Positions 42,588-53,285 of a DNA stretch of 64,000 nt are shown here, piece by piece (the stretch's first letter is position 1; every line of letters begins with the position of its first letter). The position numbers and the translations under genes were made by a program. The notes under the pieces were generated by a model. The model did not search any database. It saw only the letters and a program-made list of their open reading frames with translations, and was not told the origin of the DNA. Source of the stretch: Pictodentalium vernedei (taxonomy: Eukaryota; Mollusca; Scaphopoda; Dentaliida; Dentaliidae); NCBI GenBank assembly GCA_031216915.1, contig CM062297.1:537190971-537254970 (forward strand), read 5' to 3'.

Positions 42588-43165
42588 TACTGTTGCAAAA
42601 ACTATAAGGTCATACATCAAACTGAACTAGTGTTATCATCCAGAAACCATTGATTTTACCATTTTGCCACATTTCAAGAGGCGTAACTCTGGAACAGTAA
42701 GAGCCATAACAATGACAATCAAACTTGATCTGCATTTCATACTAAAAAGTAAGGTGCAAAATTAAAAGGTCATACATCAAAACGAACTAGAGTTATCATC
42801 CAGAAACCATTGATTTTACAATTTTGCCACTTTTCAAGGGGCATAACTCTGGAACAGTAAATGTTATAATGGTGAAAATTGAACCTGATCTGCATTTCAC
42901 GATAGGTAGTAATATTTCAAAATTATAAGGTCATACATCAAAGCAAACTAGAGTTATCATCCAGAAACCACTGATTTTACCATTTTGCGACTTTTTAAGG
43001 GACATAACAGGAACGGTAAATACCATAATGGTGAAAATCAAACATAACCTATATATCATGGCAGGTAGTAACGTTGGGAAATTATAAGGTCATACTTCAA
43101 TGCAAACTAGAGTTATCATCCAGAAACCATGTTTTGGACAGATGGACGGACAAAGTGGTGACAAT

Positions 43166-43861
43166 ATGCTCCCCTAAATTTTTTTAAGGAACATTAAAAA
43201 TGTAGGAGTTAAGCAAAGTTTTGTGATGGCTGGATGGCTTGACAGACTGATGGATGGACGAACACCATACTCACTACTCAATGTATAATGTACACACCAC
43301 TCGTCACTTCAGTCATCTGTAAAGACTCAAGCATAGAACATGCCCACAAATGTAACATACAGTCCAGTGCAAAGTGTACCAATTCTGTTATAAAAATAAC
43401 TCATTCTTGACAATGTGTTGGATTCTCTAATGTAAGTTTACATCTGGTGAATTGATGTCAGAAGACTGCGTGATAATCAATATCAAAACAAAGTGACACA
43501 AATAAAAGTTCAATACAATAAACAAGGGGTTGGTCAATCCATTAATATTAACTGTTTCTTTTTAATTAAGCACATGGCCTTACTTCCAGTTTCCTCTTAT
43601 CACTGCAACAGTTCCTGAAATTAAGTCTGTTTTACAAAGCTTGTTTTGGTTTCCCCTGGCTGTCATGTTACATAATGCCCAGAAATGTTCTGTATATAAT
43701 ATGGAACCAGCACATGTGTTTTATGAATAGTTTATTATTGAGAAATAAATTCTTTCAATATACTTGGTGGTATGTATTATACCCAATATTTTTCAAGTTA
43801 GATGTGATCTGCAACAAAACTTCTTACTTATCAGTGCCTAGAAAACACTATTCAACATGCC
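43166..43861. other. Intergenic, no gene recognised
   Basis: Includes a second GATGG/GACGA-type microsatellite patch at 43222-43265. No supportable coding sequence. Confidence 0.4.
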
Positions 43862-44998
43862 ATGTATCATAAAAGCAAGGTAATACCCGTTGGACGCAAG
43901 GTAGATATGACGAAGAGATGGAGAGTGGGGGAGTTCTCAATCCCCGAAGGGGAAAGCAAACAAATCACTGTAGGAGAAACGGGAGAGTATGAGTATCTAG
44001 GGGTAAGCATAAATATAACGGGAAGAGGGGTGTACAGAAATTACTCAGCCAAACTGATTCTGAGGGGGAAAAGAATTCTGAACCAACTAAAACTTTTAGG
44101 GAAAAATAGTTTCAATAAGGTCTTTGTGGGGAAAACACTGTGGGAGAGGGTGGGTTTACCAAGTATAACGTATGGCACGGACGTGATTCCATTAAACCAA
44201 ACCGTTATTAAGAAGTTGGAAAGTACTCAGAATGATGCCGGCAGATGGATAACAGGGTCGAGTAATGCTGCAGCTTTGGAAGCAGTAAGGGGGGAGCTTG
44301 GGTGGATGAAAATCAAGGACAGGGTAGATTTGGGAAAACTGTGTTACTTTAACTACTTGAGAAACCTGCCTGACAACCGGTGGTGCAAATTGATGCTCGA
44401 TACCATTTGGAATTCTAATATAGAAACGGGGTGGTCAAAACATGTGAGGGAACTAATGGACAATTACTCTATAGAGGTCACAAACATAGAAGTAGGAATG
44501 AAAGAAGGCAAAAGGTTTGTCAAAGAGAGAGTCATGGAAGACTGCAATCGAAACTGGCGAGCAGGGGTTAGCGTGAAAAGATCACTGCAGGGGTTACAAT
44601 ATAAAGAAAAGCCAGCTTTTGAGAAGTACCTAGATGGCACCTTTGGAGGGTCACTGCTGTTCAAACTGAGATCAAGATCACTGGAGCTTCGGGGAAAAAT
44701 TGGGAGAGATGGGGAAAAGGGATGCCAAATGTGCCACTCTGGAGTAGTGGAGACCCTGGAACATTTTCTCTTGGAATGCCCACAGTATATACCTCATAGA
44801 ATAAAATTTACTGGAAGAATAATGCAGAAGTGGGGTGAAGAAACAAAGGATAGATGGCTGAAGGGGGACACGAGGGAGAGGGTAGGAATGCTTATTGAAG
44901 AAATTGAAAAAGAGGAAGTGAGGGACACTATTAAGCAGTTTATATCTGAATGCTGGGAGGAGAGGAGGGGAAGAGGGGGTGGGGTGCAGGGGGGATGA
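43862..44998 (+). pseudogene. LINE ORF2 C-terminal fragment, 378 uninterrupted codons
   Basis: The frame starts just after RT motif D/E territory. SKVIPVGRK and EYEYLGVSIN are the thumb-side motifs of non-LTR RTs. A long helical region, a C-terminal CQMCHSGVVETLEHFLLECP (CCHC-like knuckle) and a charged tail follow, with stop at 44996-44998. Endonuclease and RT palm are absent, so this is a 5'-truncated insertion beginning near 43872. The first Met belongs to flanking sequence. There is no stop or frameshift in over 1.1 kb, suggesting a young copy. A trailer with GTTATTATTATG follows to ~45060. It is a different family from the 15.6-kb fragment. Confidence 0.82.
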
Positions 44999-45104
44999 TG
45001 GCCTTCTCTTATGAGGACCGCGACAAATCAGCGGCTGGCCAAAGAGTTATTATTATGTTTGCCCTCTTGACTTCACAAGTGCTTATTCAAAAGTCTGAAT
45101 TTTT

Positions 45105-45624
45105 TTATACCCCATATGGTACCCTATAATGCAACCAAATTTTTTGCCCATTCAGGTCTACTGGTTCTAAGGATGCTCTATACCAAACACCAGGCTCTCT
45201 GTTCTGTGCAGTTTTGGAAATATGAGTTCAAAATCTTTGCTTTGCTCCTTTTAGCTCATGAGGTTCTCACTGAGAGTGCAGTGGCTCAGTGGTTTATGGC
45301 ATTGGAGTTCAAACCAAAAAGGTGCATGGTTTGATCTGCACCAGGGGTAGCTGTGTTGTGTCCTTGGGCAAGGCACAATTCCGATTGTTAGTGGGGGCAT
45401 GTCGGTGCTGTGTACTAAGATGTACTGCACAATGATGGTGCACTTGTTTTCAATCAATGCTAACCCTGTTTGTGCCGAGTTAGTATGTTGGGGAGTCTGA
45501 ATAGTTGCTCACCATTGCTCGGTGGTTCACTCCAGGCATGCCAGCTTCCTCCACCCATAACACTGTCCAACACGAGGAGACCCTGGCTGTTGAACATGTC
45601 ATTAAACCCAAATAAAATAAAAAA

Positions 45625-45655
<31 letters not shown>

Positions 45656-46094
45656 ATACATGGGGTTTTCACAGAGAGGAGTAAAACGTTTTTTAGCATC
45701 AAGTACTTATGACCCAATAATACTGCAAACCAAATTTGGTTCAAATCTATTCTTCGGTCCTGAAAAAAGACATTTAGAGCCATTGCATTTGCTCATATAT
45801 CCTATGAATTTTGCTCAAACAAATTTTATTCTACATCTCGAAAGGAAGCTCAGTTCCAAATATCAAGTTATTATACCCATGAGATTATTCAGAATTTTGG
45901 GGCATTTCTCTCACCCCCTGTCTAGGGGGCCACTTGATTTGAGCAAAGTCAAAATGTGATGTCGTGGCAAACAATAACCTCAAATTTCACTGAAATTGGG
46001 TCTGGGGTTTTGGAGGAGAAGTCATGAATATCATTTTCAAAGATGAAGAACTATCACTATAGCTCACCCTAGTCTGTCAGTCAGGTGAGCAAAA
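45105..46094 (+). repeat. HINE-like fragment H6 (H4/H5 family), interrupted by a SINE
   Basis: 45105-45258 and 45661-45760 match a block inside H4 (38345-38610) and H5 (48370-48680): ACCCTATAATGCAACC, GTGCAGTTTTGGAAATATG, AGCTCATGAGGTT, AGTACTTATGACCCAATAAT. The 3' end at about 46056-46094 is a hairpin GCTCACC/GGTGAGC followed by AAAA. The 5' end is missing; the LINE fragment abuts it. Confidence 0.6.
45277..45660 (+). mobile_element. tRNA-derived SINE with target-site duplication
   Basis: A box TGGCTCAGTGG (45282-45292), B box GGTTTGATCTGC (45328-45339), tRNA-unrelated body and an AATAAATAAATAA tail. Flanked by imperfect 18-bp direct repeats TGAGGTTCTCACTGAGAG (45259-45276) and TGGGGTTTTCACAGAGAG (45661-45678). 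Relatives of its tail occur at 24785-24893. Confidence 0.8.
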
Positions 46095-46255
46095 TACAAA
46101 GTTTGGCATACCTGCAACAAGTGGGGACTTTGACATGACCTGGACAAGGTACTAGCAAAACAGGTGTATACTGACAGTGAGATGGAGACAGCTGGATGAG
46201 TACAGATAAATGGACAGACAACACCATACCATACGATCTTTGACAGATTATAAAA
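46095..46255. other. Short spacer, no feature seen
   Basis: Unique-looking sequence between H6 and DIRS copy E; nothing recognised. Confidence 0.3.
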
Positions 46256-46515
46256 ATTAAAAATTTAAAGTAATCTTTATATTTTCTATACTTACCAATG
46301 GCCCAGACTTAGCTGGTGATAACTCAAAAATATCGAGGGCCAAACACAAATATTGCCCACCCCCCCCCCCCCCCCCCCCCCAACCCAATCCCCAAAATTT
46401 GCATGCAAAACCAGAAATTAGAAGTCCTATCTGACCCTCCATACATTTACTCTCCGCGCATGCGCAGATGCCAGGAAGTGACCGGAATTAGCACCAACAT
46501 CATTCTTTGTAAGAG
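46256..46515. repeat. Left ITR of DIRS copy E with poly-C expansion
   Basis: Recognisable as the ITR (ACCAATGGCCCAGACTTAGC, CCAAACACAAATATTGCCCA, AATCCCCAAAATTTGCATGC, GCGCATGCGC). The short C-run of other copies has grown to 22 C (46360-46381). Confidence 0.8.
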
Positions 46516-46577
46516 AGAGTATTACATAATAATTCTGCGGGGAGGTATGAGTGCCCATTCATGGGAGGGCCATTTCC

Positions 46578-46676
46578 ATCTGGGCCATTAGTAAGTATAA
46601 AAAATATAAATATTACTTTAAATTTTTAATATTTTTATTCTATAACCCAATGGCTCAGACTTAGCTGAATCGTAAA
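46578..46676. repeat. ICR of DIRS copy E
   Basis: CTGGGCCATTAGTAAGTATA runs through AAATTTTTAATATTTTTATT to CAGACTTAGC. Same joined-complement layout as copies B-D, with AAT|ATTTTT at the joint matching this copy's ATT left tip. Confidence 0.75.
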
Positions 46677-47598
46677 AAGGTGGAGGGCCAAGGACTTCCG
46701 AAATAGTAGATGAACATAGATCCAATCCTGCAATCCATGATGAAGGAAATTGGAATAATTAGGAATTACATGTATGTCTCTCTATACAGTAATAGAGGAG
46801 ACATATCCTAAATAAGGAGCCCAATTTAAGTAATTCCTTATTCTAAGCATGAAGACAATGCTACTTAGGATGTAATGAGTTCCTAATTTTTTAAGACTAG
46901 TACGCACTAAGCCCCAAAAATTAGGATAGCGTATCTGAGAAAGAGAGAAAATCCCCCACAAACATACACCATACAATAACACTTCAGCTGTATGTAGGAT
47001 ATAATTACGGATAAAACAGCTTCCTTCATGGTTACATACCCATTAAGCCAGAGAAGAGGTAAAAATCCCCACCCTTTTCTTTTGATGGAATCTTCAAAAG
47101 AAAGAGGGGAGAGCTCTGGAATCAATAAGAGCGGTACCAAAACACAATATAAATAATCGTTGAACAGGCACTCAGGAATAAATTCATGATTAATAAATGG
47201 TGCTTAACGCCACTTCAGAACTTAAGGCTATAGCAACGATCCTGGTAATTAATATTGCCTGCTATATAACCTACACAGCAGACGGCGTACACAGATACGT
47301 CGAAAACCGGTGATATAAAATATAACATACACATGTCCAATCGAGCCACACTGAACGATCCCTGAAGAGAAAACACACTTCCGAGGTACCTTACAGGTGG
47401 CCTCTGTACAATAAATTCCAGTAACAACACCCTCCAACGTGTACTATCCGATATCTACGACCGTAAACATGTGAGAATATGCGAATTGAGTACTGACATA
47501 ATAGAAACCTGGATCTAGAAATGGAAGTAGGTATGATTAATAGGCTCCGACATGGACCACCACCGAAATAGATTATAATTTCAAGGTCCACAAAATAC
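46677..47598 (-). pseudogene. Degenerate YR C-terminal / 3' region, copy E
   Basis: Follows the ICR at the position of the YR 3' part in other copies, starting with the conserved TTAGCTGAATCGTAAAAAGG. No readable recombinase motif remains; assignment is by position and residual similarity only. Confidence 0.45.
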
Positions 47599-48940
47599 AA
47601 CAAGAGGCCCCAGGGGGCCTGAGGGCGCTCACCTAACATGGTAGTCTAAATATCAAACCAGGGACTTGACTTGAATAAGCTGCATACGCCCCTCCTAAGA
47701 AAAGCATATACCAACTAGATGAAGTGATTGTACCCACACAATACACAGGATTTTCCTTCTATTTTCAGTTCCTGCACTTTTACGTCCCAAAATTGAGATA
47801 AATGCATAAAAAACAGATTTTTTTTAATTTTTGTTCGGAAATTTTTGAAGTCGCAAACAAAATATTTTCTTCTTAAAATTGACCAAAATGCATAAAAAAC
47901 TAATTTCCGGATTTTGGTCCAAAATTTTCCAAGTCCCACCTGGACCCCAAATTTTCAGTGTAAAAAAAAATTTTTGTCTTAAAACTGACCGAAACGCATA
48001 AAAAAACTCATTTCCGGATTTTGGTCAAAAATTTCTAAGTCCGGACCGGGATCCCAAATTTTCAGCCGAAATATGAACTCAGGGATATTTGGCTTGAACA
48101 AACTTGAATCTCACCTCCCTAAGCATGCTGCATACCAAATATCAAAAGATTGTTATTGGTAGATCTGAAGAAGAAGATTTTTAAAGAATATTCCTCATAC
48201 TGCACTAATTTAAACATTTGGGCTCCCATAGAGCCCAAATATTGACCTAGGGAATTGATTTCAATAAACATGTGAAACAATCTTCCAAAGATGTTATATG
48301 TAAAATATGAAAGCTTTTGAAGCAGTGGTTTGGAAGCAAACGATTCTTTAATTTTTTCCCATTGCCCACAGTGTTAAAAAATGCTGACTCAGTATTTTTT
48401 CAAAGTCCCCAAAAAGTATCTTATGACAAAACTGATGGCAATTTTTTTTTACCATTCCTTTCTGTTGGTCCCAAGTAAGCCTCACACCAAATAAAAATTC
48501 TCAGTGCCATGCAGTTTTGGAGATATGGATGTTTTCGTTTTTTTCTATTTTTGGCTCCTGAGGTTCCCACAAAGCTGCAGGAAATTTTTTTTGGCATAAA
48601 TCAAGTACTAATAACCCAATAATACCTCATATTAAATTTGGTTTAAATTGGCTTCTCGGTTCAAAAATAGAAATTTTGGACGGGGCAAAAATTCTTGCTC
48701 CTCCCAGAACACAGGCAAATATTGCCCGTCAAACTTCTCTTGAACAAACTTGAGTCTACACCTCAAATGGAAGCTGCATACCAAATATCAAGTCTCTGCT
48801 ATGGCTGGTTCATGAGAAGATGATTTTTAAAAAATTTGTGCATTTTGCCCCACCCCCTCCTCAATATGACCAGAAACCCAATTTGAAGAAAAACCCAAAT
48901 GCCCCTATATAACCGCTACTCAATTCGAAATCATATCAAA
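47599..48940 (+). mobile_element. HINE-like element H5 (H4 family), 3' end degraded
   Basis: The 5' end matches H4 over GAGGCCCCAGGGGGCCTGAG and the following GGCGCTCACCTAACATGG. Diverged monomers and the non-monomer block (GTGTTAAAAAATGCTGACTC) follow. No GGTGAGC hairpin is found at the right end, so that boundary is approximate. Confidence 0.6.
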
Positions 48941-49883
48941 ATCTCCTCACCCGCATTACCTAATTTTTCCTGTGCCAGTCATCAAATAATATAGGAACCA
49001 CAATGGTTCCCTCATGTCTAACCAACTCCAATATGCCACTATGGGTGGAGAAGGACGTGAAGAACAAAATATATAAACTTGTTATCCAGCTCCATTCTAT
49101 TAACCTTCGGAACAAGCTCTCTGGCTTCGGTACGAGTAACAGGTGACTGTAGAATCCTAGAGAATCTTGATACTCGACGACCTCTATTACTTTCATTGTC
49201 AAGAAAACTTTTACCTCTGATTGGAGAGACTCTTATGCAAGGATTTGACGGAAGCATTGTCCATCACGGACATTAAGTTAGTGGTGATTTCTCTCAGAAA
49301 GATAGCCGTAGGCCGTCCAAGACCACACTTCTCGCCTACTGGTCTTCCGTAATAGTTATCCAGTTTTATGCGAATCTTGATAACCATCCGCCAACTGCTA
49401 TGCAATAGAGGTCCTAACCCTCACCTGTAGTACCTGCGAGGCCTACGGAAGGAGAAACTACGTCTCCTTCACGAAGAACCTCGAGCCAACAGCTTAGGGG
49501 CATCTGACTGGTAGTCTCGATCAGACCTACACCCCGTATTCAAGTCGCTGTATGACGATCCCTAGAGTAATTATAGGAGGGTTACCTATACCCTCACGAG
49601 GAGTCCTTTTTAGACGATTTTCTGTCTAGGACGTCCTCCCTTACTCTTTTCTGCTATTGCGGGTCGATTAGACGCCGACTTAAGGAGCAGAGTATTGATG
49701 CTTTCTTTGTAGCTTGGTCATAAACCAATGAAAGTTATCATCAAAAACTTTGTGTTCAGATACCGGACTGACCTGTAGAGAGTTTTTCACCTTGTCATCT
49801 ATTAAAGATGACGATGCAAAGGCTCCATCACGTCTGATTAACTTCAAACTAGCAACGTTAAGACAAGGTTATACGTGATAAAT
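48941..49883 (-). pseudogene. Rearranged gag/RT remnants of DIRS copy E
   Basis: A gag piece (CATGTCTAACCAACTCCAAT, 49012-49060) sits next to an RT N-terminal piece on the minus strand (KVIEVVEYQDSLGFYSHLLL, VPKPESLFRRLIE, about 49220-49080), then the ORF1/ORF2 overlap region and gag C-terminal sequence up to 49883. The order implies deletion of the RT palm. All frames are broken. Confidence 0.65.
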
Positions 49884-50112
49884 GTTAAAAAATTTATAGT
49901 AATTTATATATTTTTTATACTTACCAATGACCCAGACTTAGCTGGTGCTAACTCCTTAAAATCAAGGGTCAAACACAAATTTTGCCCTCCAATCCCCAAA
50001 ATTTGCATCAAATACGAATTTTCAATGTCCTATGTGGCCCTCCATACCTTTTGTCCACTGTGCATGCGCAGTGTCAAGGAGGTCTCGAAATTGGCGCCAA
50101 TTGACATTCTTA
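49884..50112. repeat. Left ITR of DIRS copy D
   Basis: Inverted match to 63079-63268 with scattered differences. The NRF-1-like palindrome is altered to CACTGTGCATGCGCAGTG. Confidence 0.85.
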
Positions 50113-50185
50113 CAACCAGTGCCTGGTAAGCGTTATGTAATCAGCGGGGAGGTAAGAGATCCCAACTCATGGGAGGGCCATCCCC

Positions 50186-50286
50186 GTCTGGGTCATTGGT
50201 AAGTATAAAAAATATATAAACTACTCAGCTGAATTACTATAAATTTTTTAACATTTTTATACTGTACCAATGACCCAGACTTAGCT
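50186..50286. repeat. ICR of DIRS copy D, with a ~12-bp insertion
   Basis: Same layout as copy C, but CTACTCAGCTGA is inserted at about 50221 in the left-tip complement. Confidence 0.75.
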
Positions 50287-51730
50287 GAATAGTAAAAAGG
50301 CTGGAGGGCCTAGGACATAAATGAAAATCCAATAGGCTCAATTACATGTAAACAGAAATATCCCCTCAAGGAGAAGAGAACAGGTTTTACATGTATCTTT
50401 CTTATCTGTATCAAAAAAGAAAGACACAATACCATTCTGTAATTGAGCACAATGACATCAATGATCTCTATTAACATCCAGTATAATCCATTATACTAAT
50501 CTTATTAACAGAAAGCCAATAATTAAAGATAGTCCAGATAATGAGACTCTTTATACTCATTAAAAAGTGTCCGAGGATTGTATATTAGCGCTCGTACAAT
50601 CATAGACATATACAAATGTTTGACACCGAGCTACACTTTAAAAATATTACACGAATTAGCTTTACACTTTAAAACCATCCTGGAACCGACTCGGAATTAC
50701 TGATTCCAGAGGAGGTATTCCCTTGCTTTTCACTAGAAAGCAGGTGACCAAAGGGAACACCATCCCCCCCCCCCCTTCCCTTGCCCTGGGTCAAGTATCC
50801 CAGAGCGAAGAGGGCAGCAGAACAGAGTCACTGCCGGAACTATTAGCATAAGTACAAGAAGTAGACAGCTCTCTTTCTTAATGCGCCAAAATCTTAAGCA
50901 CAGACTGCTGAGTTGAAGATAATTTTTCATAAGCAGTTTGGATAGTTATACTCAGATCTACTTATGTAAATACGTATAGCTCTAACAGGACAGAATAAAG
51001 GTCTATGCCCGTCTGAAGATGGAAGAGACTTAATAACAATAGGTTCCGAATACTTATTAGGAGCCTGATTTTAGCCAAAAATCCAACATTAGTAGTCAAG
51101 GTAATAGTATTACCTACACTAAGATAGTGAGAATCATCCACAGATAGTGCCTGAAGCTCACTAACTCTTCTAGCAGAAGAGAAGGCTAAGAGAAAGCTGT
51201 CTTATGAGATAAGAATTTGAAGTCCACTGAATCAAGAGGCTCAAATGGCACTTCTTAGCTTAAGAAGAACCCAAGCTAAATTCCATTTAGGAATTAATCT
51301 AAGGGTTCTAGGTCTATTTATCGAAAAGTTTATCAGTAACTCAGATAAAGAGACATTAGATCCAATCTGTAAACTATCATGATGTGCATAGGTATCAACA
51401 GAATGATTCCTACATCACCGTGAGAAAACCTTCCACTTAGCAGAATAATTTAGCGAAGAGGAGGTCCTCCTACAGTTAGAAATTGCGTCCACTGTTCGTC
51501 CTGCAAATTGCTTGCCGTGCAAGAAGGACTGCACAACAGAAATACGTGAAGGTTGAGACCTTGCGGGTTGTGATGCAGTGTGCACGATTTCCCCTGCGAA
51601 AGAAGATCCTCTCGTGGAGGAAGCTTCCGCTGCATGTCCAACAGCAGACACCTGAGTAGATTTATCCACGGTCTCTGGGGTGACAGAGATGCTACCAACA
51701 GAATTTGCAGTGCGATTGCTTTATCTTGAG
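50287..51730 (-). pseudogene. Degenerate YR gene, copy D
   Basis: N-terminal part open on the minus strand from about 51669 (DKSTQVSAVGHAAEASSTRG) to a TGA at 51415-51417 (TGG in copy A). Farther left RRVSELQALSVDDSHYLSVG, then SEPIVIKSLPSSDGHRPLF-like sequence, shows the catalytic-domain start, then frames break. The other active-site residues cannot be placed confidently. Confidence 0.75.
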
Positions 51731-52480
51731 CAATATCTGCTGAATCAATGGCGCTGGAGGATACGCGTAGCCTAGCATTCCGTCCCAAGAGATCGATAGA
51801 GAGCGTCTACTGCAAACGCTCGAGGATCTGCACACGGCGTTCCATACGTCTGTAACTGATTGTTGAGATGCGTCGCAAATAAGTCTATCACTGGACGGTC
51901 CCATTGGTAGCAAATCTGATTGAATACACATTTGTTGAGAGTCCATTCTGACGGTAACATGCGACCCTTCCGTGAAAGGGAGTCTGCCAAAACGTTTTGA
52001 CGACCCGGAATATGATGGACCGATAGAAGAACTTGATGCTCTAGGACAAACAGAAGGATCCTTTCCATTAAATTGAATAACGGAATGAAATGAGTGCCTC
52101 CCTGGTTCCGAATATATGCTACTACTGTCGAATTGTCGGACAGAATTTGAACATGCAAATTCTGAAGAATGTTCATTCATTGACGTAGCGCAAGCCATAT
52201 TGACATCATCTCTTGATGTTTATGTACTTGTTAGGAACTGCAGATCCTAAAGACCTGGCACCCTGAATCTGTTGGGTTCAGAGTTGCGCCCCAACCTGTT
52301 TGACTCGCATCCGTCATTATTGTTAAACTCGGATCCGGCAGCTGCAGTGGTACTCCTTGAGTTAACCACTGAATATCTGCCCAAGTCTGCATCTCTTGTT
52401 TCACTTGATTCGGCAAGACAATGTTCGATTCGAGCGAATGAGTCTTCACACTCCAATTCTTGAGAATGTCGTCCAAGTTC
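51450..52480 (-). pseudogene. RNase H / methyltransferase-like remnant of ORF2, copy D
   Basis: Pieces in three frames: LPDPSLTIMTDASQTGWGAT (catalytic TDAS kept), ILSDNSTVVAYIRNQGGTHF, HIPGRQNVLADSLSRKGRML, IDLFATHLNNQLQTY, then SPQRPWINLLRCLL. RT itself is reduced to about 30 bp around the DDI codons (52459-52485), joined directly to gag sequence (ADHLTK codons). Confidence 0.8.
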
Positions 52481-52488
52481 TTCTTTTG

Positions 52489-53283
52489 GTAAGGTGATCT
52501 GCATGAGATAATACGTTTAAATTCTATTAAACAATATTGTCATCTCCAGTATACTGGAGTAAATAGACATGGATGCCGGCAATGACAATTCCAGGTCTTC
52601 AGCCTAGTCGTCCAAGCGCAGAGGAACTCTCAGCATGCCTAGTCCTGCCGTTTCAAAATTATGTCTTGCATTGATGAAAGGCAGCTGAATAGCGCTAGGT
52701 GATAAGAAACCTAATTTTCCATTCTTAGAGGCGAGCTTGAATATAGCGTTATTCAAAAGTTCAAATTTCCATGACATTTCTGGACTGGGTCGGAAACTCA
52801 GGGACAGTGTCTCTAATCCGGCCAAAAAAGTCTGTGTCCAGTGACGCTTTCAATTTCTTATCAGTTAACGCAGCATTTTTGTCCAGAGAAACAACTTCTA
52901 AAAGGTGATGCCGGATGAAATCTACAGCCACTTGAAGTTGTTCGGAAAGAGAAAATTTCAGCTGAGCTGATTTCCTTTTACCATCCGCCTGGACCACATA
53001 ATAATTTCGGTCGTCCCTTACTGACTCTGCAGGGGAACGAACCGACCTAGCTTGCTCAGATAGATCTTTACTGAAAAAGTTTCTGATAGCTGCTGGGATG
53101 CTGCAGTGAATTCAGCTATCTGCGATAGCAAGTCCGTCACGGAGGCCTGTGGAGCCGCAGTCTTACGTAATTAGCCGCTGGAAGCTCCAGGGACGTTAAT
53201 TCCTGCATTTATATAATATGCGAACGTCCCAACTGGAAAAGCCTCGTGTCCTTGGCTAGCGGATGGCGTGACCTGGTCGACGT
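52489..53283 (-). pseudogene. Duplicated gag middle segment, copy D (distal copy)
   Basis: Nearly the same sequence as 53833-54609 (both contain TCCAGTATACTGGAGTAAAT, CAGCCTAGTCGTCCAA, GACATTTCTGGACTGGGTCG), offset about 1,330 bp. Encodes FELLNNAIFKLASKNGKLGF and LPFINARHNFETAG in a broken frame. It lies between the gag C-terminal region and the RT scar. Confidence 0.78.
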
Positions 53284-53285
53284 GG

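Larger units (their letters stand above)
39640..43165 (+). repeat. Tandem array Q, ~160-bp monomers, interrupted twice
   Basis: Units contain AGAGGCATAACTCTGGAA, CTGCATTTCATG, GGTAGTAATGCTGCAAAATT and GAGTTATCATCCAGAAACCA. The GGCATAACTCTGG-type block recurs at roughly 39694, 39838, 41476, 41637, 41959, 42117, 42681 and 42842. A Tc1-like element (39920-41395) and a MITE (42188-42587) sit inside. The array ends in GGACAGATGGACGGACAAAG, the microsatellite signature of pearl-like elements. Confidence 0.65.
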
